From: Verrucomicrobiaceae bacterium
Lineage (GTDB): Bacteria > Verrucomicrobiota > Verrucomicrobiae > Verrucomicrobiales > Akkermansiaceae
NCBI GenBank assembly: GCA_947372405.1
Contig: CANBTO010000192.1
Coordinates: 1-8,689 of the forward strand
Reading direction: 5' to 3'
Length of the DNA: 8,689 bases
The position numbers and the translations under genes were made by a program. Positions 1 through 6,651 of the stretch are shown one piece after another. Position 1 is the first letter of the stretch, and each line of letters starts with the position of its first letter. Below the pieces are notes generated by a model that made no database searches, was not told where the DNA came from, and worked only from the letters and a program-made list of their open reading frames with translations.

Positions 1-528
1 GGACTGGCTGTAGTGAACGCCGGTTTCTTCACACCGGAAGGCACGCCTCTGGGCCTCGTCGTTGCCGCAGGAAAACCCGCGGGATCATGGAACACATCGA
101 CCTCGCTCGGCAGTGGCATCTGGCACGAGGACGCAGTCGGAGGATCCGCCATCACCCGTCGCGAGTCACTCGGTCGCACCGCCGCCCTGGCCATGCGGGA
201 GCTGATCCAGGCCGGGCCAATGCTGGTGGAAAACGGCAAGGCGGTTTCCGGACTCGATCCGCTCAAGTCCAGCGTCCGCACCATGATCCTCTGGGATGGT
301 GGCAATCGCTGGTGGATCGGTCGGGCCTCCAACTGCACACTTGCGGATCTGGGCTCGGCCCTGGCAGACGCACGACCCGCAGGATGGCCGGTGCGCCACG
401 CACTCAATCTCGACGGTGGCCGCTCCGCGGATCTTTGGATTTCGGACAAAGTTCCGGGTGGGCCGGTGACCCGACGCGCACCATGGAACCGCCCCGTGCG
501 GAATTTCCTTATCCTCGCACCCAGATGA
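1..528 (+). CDS. Phosphodiester glycosidase family protein (NAGPA/DUF2233 domain), 5' end outside the window
   Basis: The frame is open from base 1, so the start lies upstream; the GTG at 13 falls inside the conserved AVVNAGFF motif and is not a true start. The visible 175 residues carry the usual landmarks of the NAGPA domain: NAGFF near the beginning, QAGPMLVENGK in the middle, an RTMILWDGG strand, the signature LNLDGGRSADLW, and a closing RPVRNFLIL strand just before the TGA. The family contains the human uncovering enzyme, which removes GlcNAc from a phosphodiester; bacterial members are mostly uncharacterised and many are exported and associated with the envelope or exopolysaccharide. 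Substrate and export cannot be judged without the N-terminus. The next gene starts 39 nt downstream on the same strand, so they are probably co-transcribed. Family assignment is firm; function in the cell is inferred. Confidence 0.85.
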   Translation, partial: GLAVVNAGFFTPEGTPLGLVVAAGKPAGSWNTSTSLGSGIWHEDAVGGSAITRRESLGRTAALAMRELIQAGPMLVENGKAVSGLDPLKSSVRTMILWDGGNRWWIGRASNCTLADLGSALADARPAGWPVRHALNLDGGRSADLWISDKVPGGPVTRRAPWNRPVRNFLILAPR

Positions 529-567
529 GGCGGACGTGACGTTTCCGCCATAAAACGAGGATTGGAC

Positions 568-969
568 ATGCGTATCGGTGGTGGTAGGTTTCTCCGCCGC
601 ATTTCTTTCATGATTTCAAAGCCAATGAAGGCAGCTCTCGTCTGCTCTGCGAGTATCGCCCTGATCTCCTGCGCGTCCATGCGCGACGCGGGCTCAAGTT
701 CGGTGAACATGGTGAAAAACACCGCGTCCGCCATTTCCTCGTTCTCGTTTGCAAACCTGATCCCCGGTCACAGCGATGTGAAAATCGTCAAAGTCCGGGA
801 AAAGGACCTCAAGGAACTTCCCACCGGCAAGGAACGCGCCCTCGCCTATGAAAACGAGCACAAGGGTGGATTCTGGATTTTCGGCGGGCCTGTCGATTTC
901 AAGGAGCCCAACCTTCCACAATCCGCCACCGAGTTGGACGGAAGCCTGCTTCCTCCCAGAAATCCCTGA
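568..969 (+). CDS. Small putative lipoprotein of unknown function (133 aa)
   Basis: I do not recognise this family. The N-terminus is basic (GGGRFLRRIS), followed by a hydrophobic stretch ending in a lipobox, ALISC, with the lipidation Cys at residue 35 counted from the ATG at 568. The mature part is about 99 residues, with no further membrane segment, and has a charged centre (VKVREKDLKELPTGKERA) and a Pro-rich tail. The ATG at 568 has a good Shine-Dalgarno, ACGAGG ending at 560, 7 nt upstream. An in-frame TTG lies at 562, and ATGs at 610 and 625 would give more conventional signal peptides (MKAALVCSASIALISC for the last), so the start is uncertain. It sits between an NAGPA-domain gene and a D,D-carboxypeptidase gene on the same strand, which suggests an envelope role by context only. 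Confidence 0.7.
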   Translation: MRIGGGRFLRRISFMISKPMKAALVCSASIALISCASMRDAGSSSVNMVKNTASAISSFSFANLIPGHSDVKIVKVREKDLKELPTGKERALAYENEHKGGFWIFGGPVDFKEPNLPQSATELDGSLLPPRNP

Positions 970-1028
970 CACTCTAACCACGTCATTCCCGGCTTGATAC
1001 CCGGTCATCGATGAGGATCATCCCGCCC

Positions 1029-1943
1029 ATGTCCAGACTGTTCCGCGTCCGCATCCTCGCCTTCGCCCTCACAGCCTCGCTGGTTTCCTCATGCGGTGGA
1101 AACCCAAGGCAGAAGCCGGTTCCACGCGCGGAACCATACCGGCAACCGGTCAGCAAGAGCCCGCAGTCCGGCGACAGCACGGTGATCCCGCCGAACGCGC
1201 CACCCAAGATCGCAGGTGAAAGCGCCATCGTGATCGACGCGGGTTCCGGCCGGGTTCTCTTTGCCAAAAACGCCGATGTTTCACGCCAGGTGGCCAGTAC
1301 CCAGAAAATCATCACCGCCCTCTGCGTGCTGGATGCCGGAAACATCGACAAAACCGTCACCATCTCCGCCAGCGACGAGGCCTGCGAACCCACCAAGCTC
1401 GAACTCAAACCCGGAGAAACCTACAGCCGTCGTGAGCTTCTCAAGGTGCTCATGGTGAAGAGTGCCAACGATGTCGCACGCGCGCTCGCCCGGGACGTCG
1501 GCGGCAGCCAGGAAGGCTTCGCCGAAATCATGAACCGGAAAGCCGCGTCCCTCGGCATGCGCAACTCCCATTTCCTCAACCCGAACGGGCTGCCGCTCAA
1601 CGGACAGTATTCCACCGCACGGGACATGGCCATCGCCGCCCGCACCATCTATCGGAGTCCGCTGATCCGTTCCTACACGGCCACCAAGGAGTTCACCTTC
1701 ACCTTCAACGACGGGCGCACACGGGAAATCGAAAACACCAACAAGCTGCTCAAAACCGTTCCTTACTGCGATGGCTTGAAGACCGGCACCACCAACGCCG
1801 CCGGGCGCTGTCTCGTCGCCAGCGGCTCACTCAACGGCCGCTCGGTCATCGTTGTGGTCCTTCATTCCAACACACCTAACATCTGGTCTGACTCGGGCAA
1901 ACTGCTGCGCTGGGCGCTTGAAAACCCCGAGGCAGGAGCGTGA
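1029..1943 (+). CDS. D-alanyl-D-alanine carboxypeptidase, S11 family, lipoprotein form
   Basis: A penicillin-binding serine D,D-carboxypeptidase that removes the terminal D-Ala from peptidoglycan pentapeptides outside the inner membrane. Counted from the ATG at 1011, all three active-site motifs are present: STQK (Ser96, Lys99), SAN (151-153) and KTG (257-259), with the typical HFLNPNGL and YSTARDMA segments between. A signal peptide ends in a VSSC lipobox (Cys28), so the protein is probably lipid-anchored. It stops soon after the catalytic domain and lacks the PBP5 C-terminal beta domain and amphipathic anchor of classical DacA proteins. I prefer the ATG at 1029 (304 aa): it gives a normal signal peptide and has GAGGA at 1013-1017, although that spacing is rather long; the ATG at 1011 has no ribosome-binding site. 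The gene follows the small lipoprotein gene closely and overlaps bioF by 4 nt. The exact paralogue (DacA/DacC/DacF-like) cannot be decided. Confidence 0.92.
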   Translation: MSRLFRVRILAFALTASLVSSCGGNPRQKPVPRAEPYRQPVSKSPQSGDSTVIPPNAPPKIAGESAIVIDAGSGRVLFAKNADVSRQVASTQKIITALCVLDAGNIDKTVTISASDEACEPTKLELKPGETYSRRELLKVLMVKSANDVARALARDVGGSQEGFAEIMNRKAASLGMRNSHFLNPNGLPLNGQYSTARDMAIAARTIYRSPLIRSYTATKEFTFTFNDGRTREIENTNKLLKTVPYCDGLKTGTTNAAGRCLVASGSLNGRSVIVVVLHSNTPNIWSDSGKLLRWALENPEAGA

Positions 1944-3085
1944 CCCACCCTGTCATGACCAGCCCTGCGGAAGAACTCGGAAAACTCAGGGCTGAGGGAT
2001 TGCTGCGAAGCATCAGGCCGCTCGAATCGCCATCCGGACCCAAGGTGATTCGGGATGGAAAGGAACTCTGGAATTTCGCATCCAACGACTACCTCGGACT
2101 CGCCCGGCATCCGGAAATCGAAGACGGATTGATCGAAGGTGTCCGCAGATTCGGTGCGGGCTCCGCCGCCTCACGTCTCGTCTGCGGCACGCTGCAGCCG
2201 CATGCGCTCCTTGAAGACGCCATCGCGGAGGCAAAGCTAACAGAAGCCGCGTTGGTCTTCTCCTCCGGCTTCGCCACCTCGCTCGGAGTCATTCCCGCTG
2301 TCGTCGGCAAGGCGGATTTCGTCGTGCTCGACAAGCTTTCCCACGCCTGCCTCGTGGATGCAGCGCGCCTGTCCGGCGCCACCCTGCGCGTCTTCCCCCA
2401 CAACGACACCCACAAGCTCGAACGGTTGCTCAAAAGCATCCGCGCGAAGTCGCCCGGCGCACGGATCCTCGTCGCCACCGAGTCCGTCTTCAGCATGGAC
2501 GGAGATCTTTGTCCGCTGCGCGAAATCGTCGAGCTCGTGGAGGCACATGACGCGCTTCTGTTAGTGGACGAGGCGCACGGCTTCGGCGTGCTCGGAGGGA
2601 GCGGCATGGGCCTGGCGGAACAGGAAGGCCTGCAAACCCGCGTGACCTTCCAGATGGGCACGCTCAGCAAGGCGGCAGGTCTTTCCGGCGGTTACGTCGC
2701 GGCTTCACGTGATTGGGTCGACCTGCTGGTCAACCGCGCCCGTTCGTTCATCTACTCGACCGCCCCGCCCCCGGCGCTGGTGCATGCGGCGATGGCATCA
2801 TTGCGGTTGATCCGTTCCGATGAAGGCCGCCTGCTGCGTGAAAAACTCCAGCAAAACATCGCACTGATCTCAAAGTCCCCCACCCCGATCATCCCGCACA
2901 TCCTTGGTGGGAACGAAGCCGCCCTCGCGGCGTCAGCGGATCTAGCAAAATCCGGTTTCCTGGTCCCCGCCATCCGCTTTCCCACGGTGCCGCGCGGCAC
3001 GGCTCGACTCAGAATCAGCCTCTCGGCGGCGCATCCGCGTGAAGCGGTCGAAGCTCTCGCTTCACACATAGCGGCACTCGGATAG
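1940..3085 (+). CDS. bioF: 8-amino-7-oxononanoate synthase (BioF)
   Basis: A PLP-dependent alpha-oxoamine synthase that condenses pimeloyl-ACP or -CoA with L-alanine to give 8-amino-7-oxononanoate, the first step of biotin ring assembly, in the cytoplasm. The 381 residues are full length. Landmarks in order: NFASNDYLGLARHP (45-58), GAGSAASRLVCGT (72-84), the PLP-stacking His135 in DKLSHA, ESVFSMDGD (181-189), DEAHGFG with Asp210 and His213, the Schiff-base Lys244 in TLSKAAG, and GTARLRISLSAAH near the end. Related enzymes (2-amino-3-ketobutyrate CoA ligase, ALA synthase, serine palmitoyltransferase) share the fold; the overall pattern fits BioF best. The GTG start overlaps the preceding stop as GTGA and has GAGG at 1929-1932, 7 nt upstream; an ATG at 1955 is the alternative. 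No other biotin gene is in view, so the partners are encoded elsewhere or this gene moved into an envelope operon. Confidence 0.93.
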   Translation: MTHPVMTSPAEELGKLRAEGLLRSIRPLESPSGPKVIRDGKELWNFASNDYLGLARHPEIEDGLIEGVRRFGAGSAASRLVCGTLQPHALLEDAIAEAKLTEAALVFSSGFATSLGVIPAVVGKADFVVLDKLSHACLVDAARLSGATLRVFPHNDTHKLERLLKSIRAKSPGARILVATESVFSMDGDLCPLREIVELVEAHDALLLVDEAHGFGVLGGSGMGLAEQEGLQTRVTFQMGTLSKAAGLSGGYVAASRDWVDLLVNRARSFIYSTAPPPALVHAAMASLRLIRSDEGRLLREKLQQNIALISKSPTPIIPHILGGNEAALAASADLAKSGFLVPAIRFPTVPRGTARLRISLSAAHPREAVEALASHIAALG

Positions 3086-3103
3086 CCAACTGAATCCGGC
3101 AGA

Positions 3104-3140
3104 GACCGCCCGGAGGATCGGTCCGTGCCTTTAACTTTTT
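3104..3140 (+). terminator. Possible weak terminator after bioF
   Basis: A 5-bp inverted repeat, GACCG (3104-3108) and CGGTC (3119-3123), encloses a small inner CC/GG stem. A run of five Ts follows at 3136-3140. The T run is 12 nt beyond the stem, farther than in a classical intrinsic terminator, so this is a weak candidate. It lies where termination between convergent genes would be expected. Confidence 0.25.
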
Positions 3141-3164
3141 GCGGATTCTTGTTCCTTTTTGCGG
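3135..3164. repeat. Short direct repeat in the convergent intergenic region
   Basis: The decamer CTTTTTGCGG occurs exactly at 3135-3144 and again at 3155-3164, 20 nt apart start to start, about two helical turns. It lies between the 3' ends of bioF and the aldo/keto reductase gene. It may be chance in a T-rich spacer or a paired binding site; nothing else supports a function. Confidence 0.4.
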
Positions 3165-3196
3165 CTGGAAAAATTCCCGCGCGCACCTCGCTCAGC

Positions 3197-4333
3197 TCAC
3201 CAATCCAGCCCGAGTCCATGCCGGCCCGCCAGCTCTAACAAATCCTCGCGCATCGGCCATTCGTCGGGGCGTTCGCTGGTCTGGTGGCGATTGCTCGCAC
3301 CCTTGAGCATCATACAGCCCGTGTTGTCGCCGATCTGGCGGACGGCTTCCACCTCATCCGGCGTCAGGCGCACGTCCGGCAGAGCGGCAAACTCACGGAT
3401 CTTGTCTTCGATGGGCCGCGCGCTTTCACCGGCTTCCTGGATGAAGGTGGGCACCACGCATTCCACGGCGGGATGGCTGAGATTCCAGATTGACGCGAAC
3501 TGCAAAAGCGTGAGTCCGTATTTTTCGGCAATGGGACGCATGCGGTCCGCCTTTTCGGTGCCATGCTGGACCCAGCCTTCCGGTCGGTAGGTCCGGTGGT
3601 CTCCGGGTTTGAATTCGTGGCCGGGAAGCCCGAGGTCGCCGTGAAACACGCCGCCATGATCCACCACGCGGGTCATCACCTTCACGCCGTGTTTCTCACA
3701 CGCCGGAAGCGTCAGGCCGACGGGCCAGGGCTCCAGCGGATTGAGAATGAGCATCGCCCAGTCGATGACTTCACCGAAACGCTCGAAACAGCCGACGAGG
3801 TCCAACGAAAATCCGTTCGCCGGTCCGGGAGCGATGCCGAGTTGTTTCGTCAGCCCCTCGTCCTTCGCTCCGCGCATCGCCAGCCAAAGAGCCTCGCTGG
3901 TGTAACCGGTTTCATCCGGATTGTGGAGCATCAGCAGGTCGAAATGATCCGTGCCGCAGCGATCGAGTTCCTTCGATGAGGCCATCCTCACGAAATCCGC
4001 GTATTTTTCCGGGCCTCGCAGTTCCGTGTCAGTGAAACGCGGATAGCCGCGGGCACCCTGGCGCTGGCCTTCGTAGAAATCATGACCGATCATGCCGACG
4101 AGGCTGTAGGTGGCGCGATCCACGCCCTGCAGCGCACGACCGAGCAGTTCGTCCGCCTTGCCGTTGCCATAGACATCCGAGGTGACAAAGGTCCGGATGC
4201 CGGCCTGATACGCCGTCTCGATGCAGCCGATGAAGCGCTCCTCGCTGAGGGTTTCGCCGAAGTGCATGAAGCGTCCGCCGCTCCAGGTGCCGTATGCCGT
4301 CGTGGTGGGTTCCATAATCGTGTGGGGCTTCAC
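3197..4333 (-). CDS. Aldo/keto reductase-fold protein with altered catalytic tetrad
   Basis: A 378-residue member of the aldo/keto reductase superfamily (NAD(P)H-dependent carbonyl reduction in a TIM barrel). It has no signal peptide and is probably cytoplasmic. Recognisable segments are SDVYGNGKADELLGRAL (52-68, with Tyr55), DHFDLLMLHNPD (129-140, with His137), LGIAPGPANGF, and a C-terminal cofactor region with ARPIEDKI (305-312), which resembles the RxxEN motif. Tyr and His of the catalytic tetrad are kept, but the Asp expected in the FDTAExYG motif is Val50 (FVTSDVYG), and the Lys expected in the next strand aligns with Met81 (SLVGMIG). Activity may therefore be lost or changed. The GTG start has GGAGG (4347-4343) 9 nt upstream, which decides the start over the internal ATG at 4315. 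It is the last gene of the minus-strand run, 308 nt downstream of its neighbour, and may have its own promoter. Confidence 0.85.
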   Translation of the reverse strand: MKPHTIMEPTTTAYGTWSGGRFMHFGETLSEERFIGCIETAYQAGIRTFVTSDVYGNGKADELLGRALQGVDRATYSLVGMIGHDFYEGQRQGARGYPRFTDTELRGPEKYADFVRMASSKELDRCGTDHFDLLMLHNPDETGYTSEALWLAMRGAKDEGLTKQLGIAPGPANGFSLDLVGCFERFGEVIDWAMLILNPLEPWPVGLTLPACEKHGVKVMTRVVDHGGVFHGDLGLPGHEFKPGDHRTYRPEGWVQHGTEKADRMRPIAEKYGLTLLQFASIWNLSHPAVECVVPTFIQEAGESARPIEDKIREFAALPDVRLTPDEVEAVRQIGDNTGCMMLKGASNRHQTSERPDEWPMREDLLELAGRHGLGLDW

Positions 4334-4641
4334 TAGTCCCGCCCTCCGGTGCGGTCAATCCAAAGCAGTCCGGCAATGAAACCGTTCGATCTTGCCGGAG
4401 GCCGGGAAAACCGAACTTCATTCATGCAGCGGGGAATAGGATCACCGCGAACTTGGGCTGAGCGCTCTTTTCCACGGGCACCGCATCGGGCCACACTGAA
4501 AGCGGTATATGATAAACAAGAAGCCCTATTTATTTCACCTTGATTGAATCCTCCTCTCAACGCTCCAACCCTTCCGCAGACTTGGAATCGAACGGATCCG
4601 TCCCCGACTCCACAGAGGGAAAGTTCGTCATCTGGTCCAAC
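4334..4641. other. 308-nt gene-free region between two minus-strand genes
   Basis: I find no convincing gene here on either strand; the short open frames have no recognisable protein motif and run into the antisense of neighbouring genes. It holds the ribosome-binding site of the aldo/keto reductase gene at 4343-4347 and an AT-rich island at about 4505-4545 that may contain its promoter. No clear terminator for the upstream membrane-protein gene was found. Confidence 0.6.
4505..4545 (-). promoter_or_regulatory. AT-rich island, possible promoter for the aldo/keto reductase gene
   Basis: This stretch is clearly more AT-rich than its surroundings. On the minus strand it contains TATCAT (4514-4509), one mismatch from a -10 consensus, but I see no good -35 hexamer at the right distance. 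It would give a leader of about 170 nt before the GTG start at 4333. Weak candidate, supported mainly by composition and position. Confidence 0.25.
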
Positions 4642-5163
4642 TCAGGGCCCGGATGATGGAGGTGTAAAGCTTGGTGGAACGGAACCTGCCGGTGGAACCA
4701 GGATGATCGCTCCCATGGTGAACCTCCGACAGTTGCAAAGACTTGGAATTCCGAATTTGTGTGCGATCCAATCGCTTGTCCTGTCCTTGGCGTCCAAATA
4801 AACTCCGCGCAGCGGTACACTGCCGTGTCCGGACGGCTTGGCTGCCGAGATGACCGCTGTCAATGCGCCAACCATGGCCGCAGAGCCGGTCGCCAGACCG
4901 ATCCAAACCAGACGGCGTTTGCGAACCCCCACCGGGCAATCCCGCGTGATCAACGTGCCGTCGAAGCGGCGATGGAACCGGATGCACGTCCGCTCCATAC
5001 CTTCGCGGGAACGGACGAGTGCCTCGGCCTCTTGCCACGTCATGTTTGAAATGTTGTAAACGGCGTGATCACACTTGGCACAATGACGCGCCCGTTCGTC
5101 TCCCTTCATCTTCTCCCAGGACTCATGACAAGGCGACGCGACTCTCAGATCTTCAAGATTCAT
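4642..5163 (-). CDS. Cys-motif single-pass membrane protein of unknown function
   Basis: A 173-residue protein with a layout I recognise from uncharacterised proteins of Planctomycetota, Verrucomicrobiota and similar bacteria, but with no known function. The N-terminal domain has regularly placed cysteines: PCHESW (Cys12), HCAKCDHAVYNIS (Cys28, Cys31), RTCIRF (Cys60) and TRDCPVG (Cys76). The CxxC plus further Cys and His residues suggest a small metal-binding or redox domain. Residues 86-106 form one hydrophobic segment preceded by RKRR, so by the positive-inside rule the Cys domain faces the cytoplasm. The roughly 65-residue remainder would be outside; it carries a second Cys pair (CNC, 143-145) and a Pro-rich tail. 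No strong ribosome-binding site precedes the ATG at 5163. It lies 144 nt downstream of the oxidoreductase gene on the same strand; co-transcription is possible but not shown. Confidence 0.8.
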   Translation of the reverse strand: MNLEDLRVASPCHESWEKMKGDERARHCAKCDHAVYNISNMTWQEAEALVRSREGMERTCIRFHRRFDGTLITRDCPVGVRKRRLVWIGLATGSAAMVGALTAVISAAKPSGHGSVPLRGVYLDAKDRTSDWIAHKFGIPSLCNCRRFTMGAIILVPPAGSVPPSFTPPSSGP

Positions 5164-5307
5164 GGCTACGGTTTGTCGGGCTGGTGTTCACCATCCATAC
5201 GATCCGCAAAATACAGCGAATGAACTGCCCGTGGAAAGGGCAAAAGAGACGACTCACTTCCACCGTGGAGCCAAGGCGGCGTCATGCCACCGCACTCCAT
5301 GTCGCGC

Positions 5308-6642
5308 TCACGCCAGGCCCGGGATCTTCCAGCCTGCGCGGTAATCCTTGCGGACGAGAGCGTTGGCTTCGGCGAGATCGAATTTCAGCTCCGGGCTGTT
5401 CCACTGGATGGTGGTGTTGGGGAAGCGCGATGCGATACCGCCGATGAGGATGGCCTCGGTAAGCGGGCCGGCGTAGGCGAAGTCCGCGGTCGTTTTGCCA
5501 TTGCCGCGGCAGGCGTCGATGAACTGGCCGTAGTGGCTGGTACCCTTGATTTTCGGAAGCTTGTAGTCCTTGAACTTTTCCTCCTGTGAAAACGTCGGCA
5601 CCTGGAAGTGAGGGAGGAGCATCACTCCCTCCGTGCCGACGAGGATGGAGCCGCCCTGGGGAAGCTTGTCCTTGCCGGTTCTGGCGATGATGTCGGCGGG
5701 CGGGCTGGCAGCTCCGTCATACCAGTAGATCGTAAGCGTTTCTCCTTCTGTCAGGGCGTTGCCCTTGAACTGATAGATCACCTTGCCGTCGAGCGCCCAG
5801 TTCCATTGGTTCGGGACGGGGCCTTCGGAACGCACCGAGATGGGAGCGCCCAAGCCCATGCCCATGAAGATCGGATCAAAAATGTGGCAACCCATGTCGC
5901 CCAAGGTGCCGGTGCCGAAATCGAGGCGTTTGCGCCAGTTTTCCGGATGATAATATTCGCCGCCGATGAAGGGACGCTCCGCGCAGACGCCGAGCCACTT
6001 GTCCCAATCGAATCCTTCCGGCACCGCGTCGGTCTTGTCAGGCTTAGGCGCGGTGTCGCCCCATGATTTGGCGCACCACGAGTGGATTTCCCGGACTTTT
6101 CCGATCACTCCGTCCCTCATGACCTGCGCGCCGATCTGATAGTAGGCGGTGGAGTGGATCTGGATGCCCATCTGCGTGACCACCTTTTTCTCGGCGGCGA
6201 TCTGGGTCATGCGTCGGACTTCGTAAAGATCGTGTGCGAGGGGTTTCTGGCCGTATAGGTGCTTGCCGAGCTGCATGGCACTCACACCGATGGGGGCGTG
6301 CATGTGGTCGGGGGTGGAGACGTTGACGGAGTCGATGTTCCTGGCCTCCTTGTCGAGCAGCTCGCGCCAGTCCTGATAGATGCGCGCTTTCGGAAATTTC
6401 TCCCGCGCCTCAGCGGTTCTCTTGAGATCCACGTCGCAGATCGCCACGATGTCCACGTTCGGGCATGCGGCGAACTGCCCGAGATCCGACCATGCCTGAC
6501 CGCCGGCTCCGAAGCATGCGTGGCGCACCGTGTTGGACGCGGGCTCCGCCATCAGCCTGCTGGAGATGAAGGGCGCGGCGGCGGCCGTGGTGCCGATCAG
6601 CTTGAGCAGCGAGCGACGCGAGTAATCAGTTTGGTTTTTCAT
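5308..6642 (-). CDS. Gfo/Idh/MocA family oxidoreductase with Tat signal peptide
   Basis: A 444-residue NAD(P)-dependent oxidoreductase of the glucose-fructose oxidoreductase/inositol dehydrogenase family, which oxidises or reduces sugar hydroxyls. The N-terminus is a twin-arginine signal (YSRRSLLKLIG, Arg9-Arg10) with a likely cleavage site after LMA (residue 32), so it should be exported folded with its cofactor. The Rossmann domain begins at residue 40 with CFGAGGQ (Gly45, Gly47, Gly48). STPDHMHAP (109-117) is the usual following loop. The EKP motif appears as QKP (132-134), and the catalytic His lies in GDMGCHIFD (His253). The C-terminal alpha/beta domain is complete. The gene starts 9 nt after the stop of the DUF1080 gene and so shares its transcript. 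No Shine-Dalgarno is visible; translational coupling is likely. Probable role: periplasmic C3 oxidation of a sugar or glycoside that feeds the DUF1080 protein. Confidence 0.92.
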   Translation of the reverse strand: MKNQTDYSRRSLLKLIGTTAAAAPFISSRLMAEPASNTVRHACFGAGGQAWSDLGQFAACPNVDIVAICDVDLKRTAEAREKFPKARIYQDWRELLDKEARNIDSVNVSTPDHMHAPIGVSAMQLGKHLYGQKPLAHDLYEVRRMTQIAAEKKVVTQMGIQIHSTAYYQIGAQVMRDGVIGKVREIHSWCAKSWGDTAPKPDKTDAVPEGFDWDKWLGVCAERPFIGGEYYHPENWRKRLDFGTGTLGDMGCHIFDPIFMGMGLGAPISVRSEGPVPNQWNWALDGKVIYQFKGNALTEGETLTIYWYDGAASPPADIIARTGKDKLPQGGSILVGTEGVMLLPHFQVPTFSQEEKFKDYKLPKIKGTSHYGQFIDACRGNGKTTADFAYAGPLTEAILIGGIASRFPNTTIQWNSPELKFDLAEANALVRKDYRAGWKIPGLA

Positions 6643-6651
6643 GACGGGATT

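Noticed and set aside
2089..2670. Minus-strand frame of 193 codons inside bioF
   Set aside because: It is antisense to the core of bioF, including the PLP-binding region, and is Ser/Arg-rich as expected for a shadow frame.
3163..3210. Inverted repeat GGCTGGA (3163-3169) / TCCAGCC (3204-3210)
   Set aside because: The arms are only 7 bp with a 34-nt loop and one arm lies inside the aldo/keto reductase coding sequence; not convincing as a terminator for that gene.
4544..4801. Plus-strand frame beginning in the gene-free region
   Set aside because: Most of it is antisense to the Cys-motif membrane protein gene; the unique first part is low-complexity (Pro, Ser, Thr, Gln) with no motif and no ribosome-binding site that I can see.
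5226..5242. Hairpin TGCCC/GGGCA after the oxidoreductase gene
   Set aside because: A 5-bp stem with a 7-nt loop; on the minus strand, where termination would be needed, no T run follows it, so it does not qualify as an intrinsic terminator.
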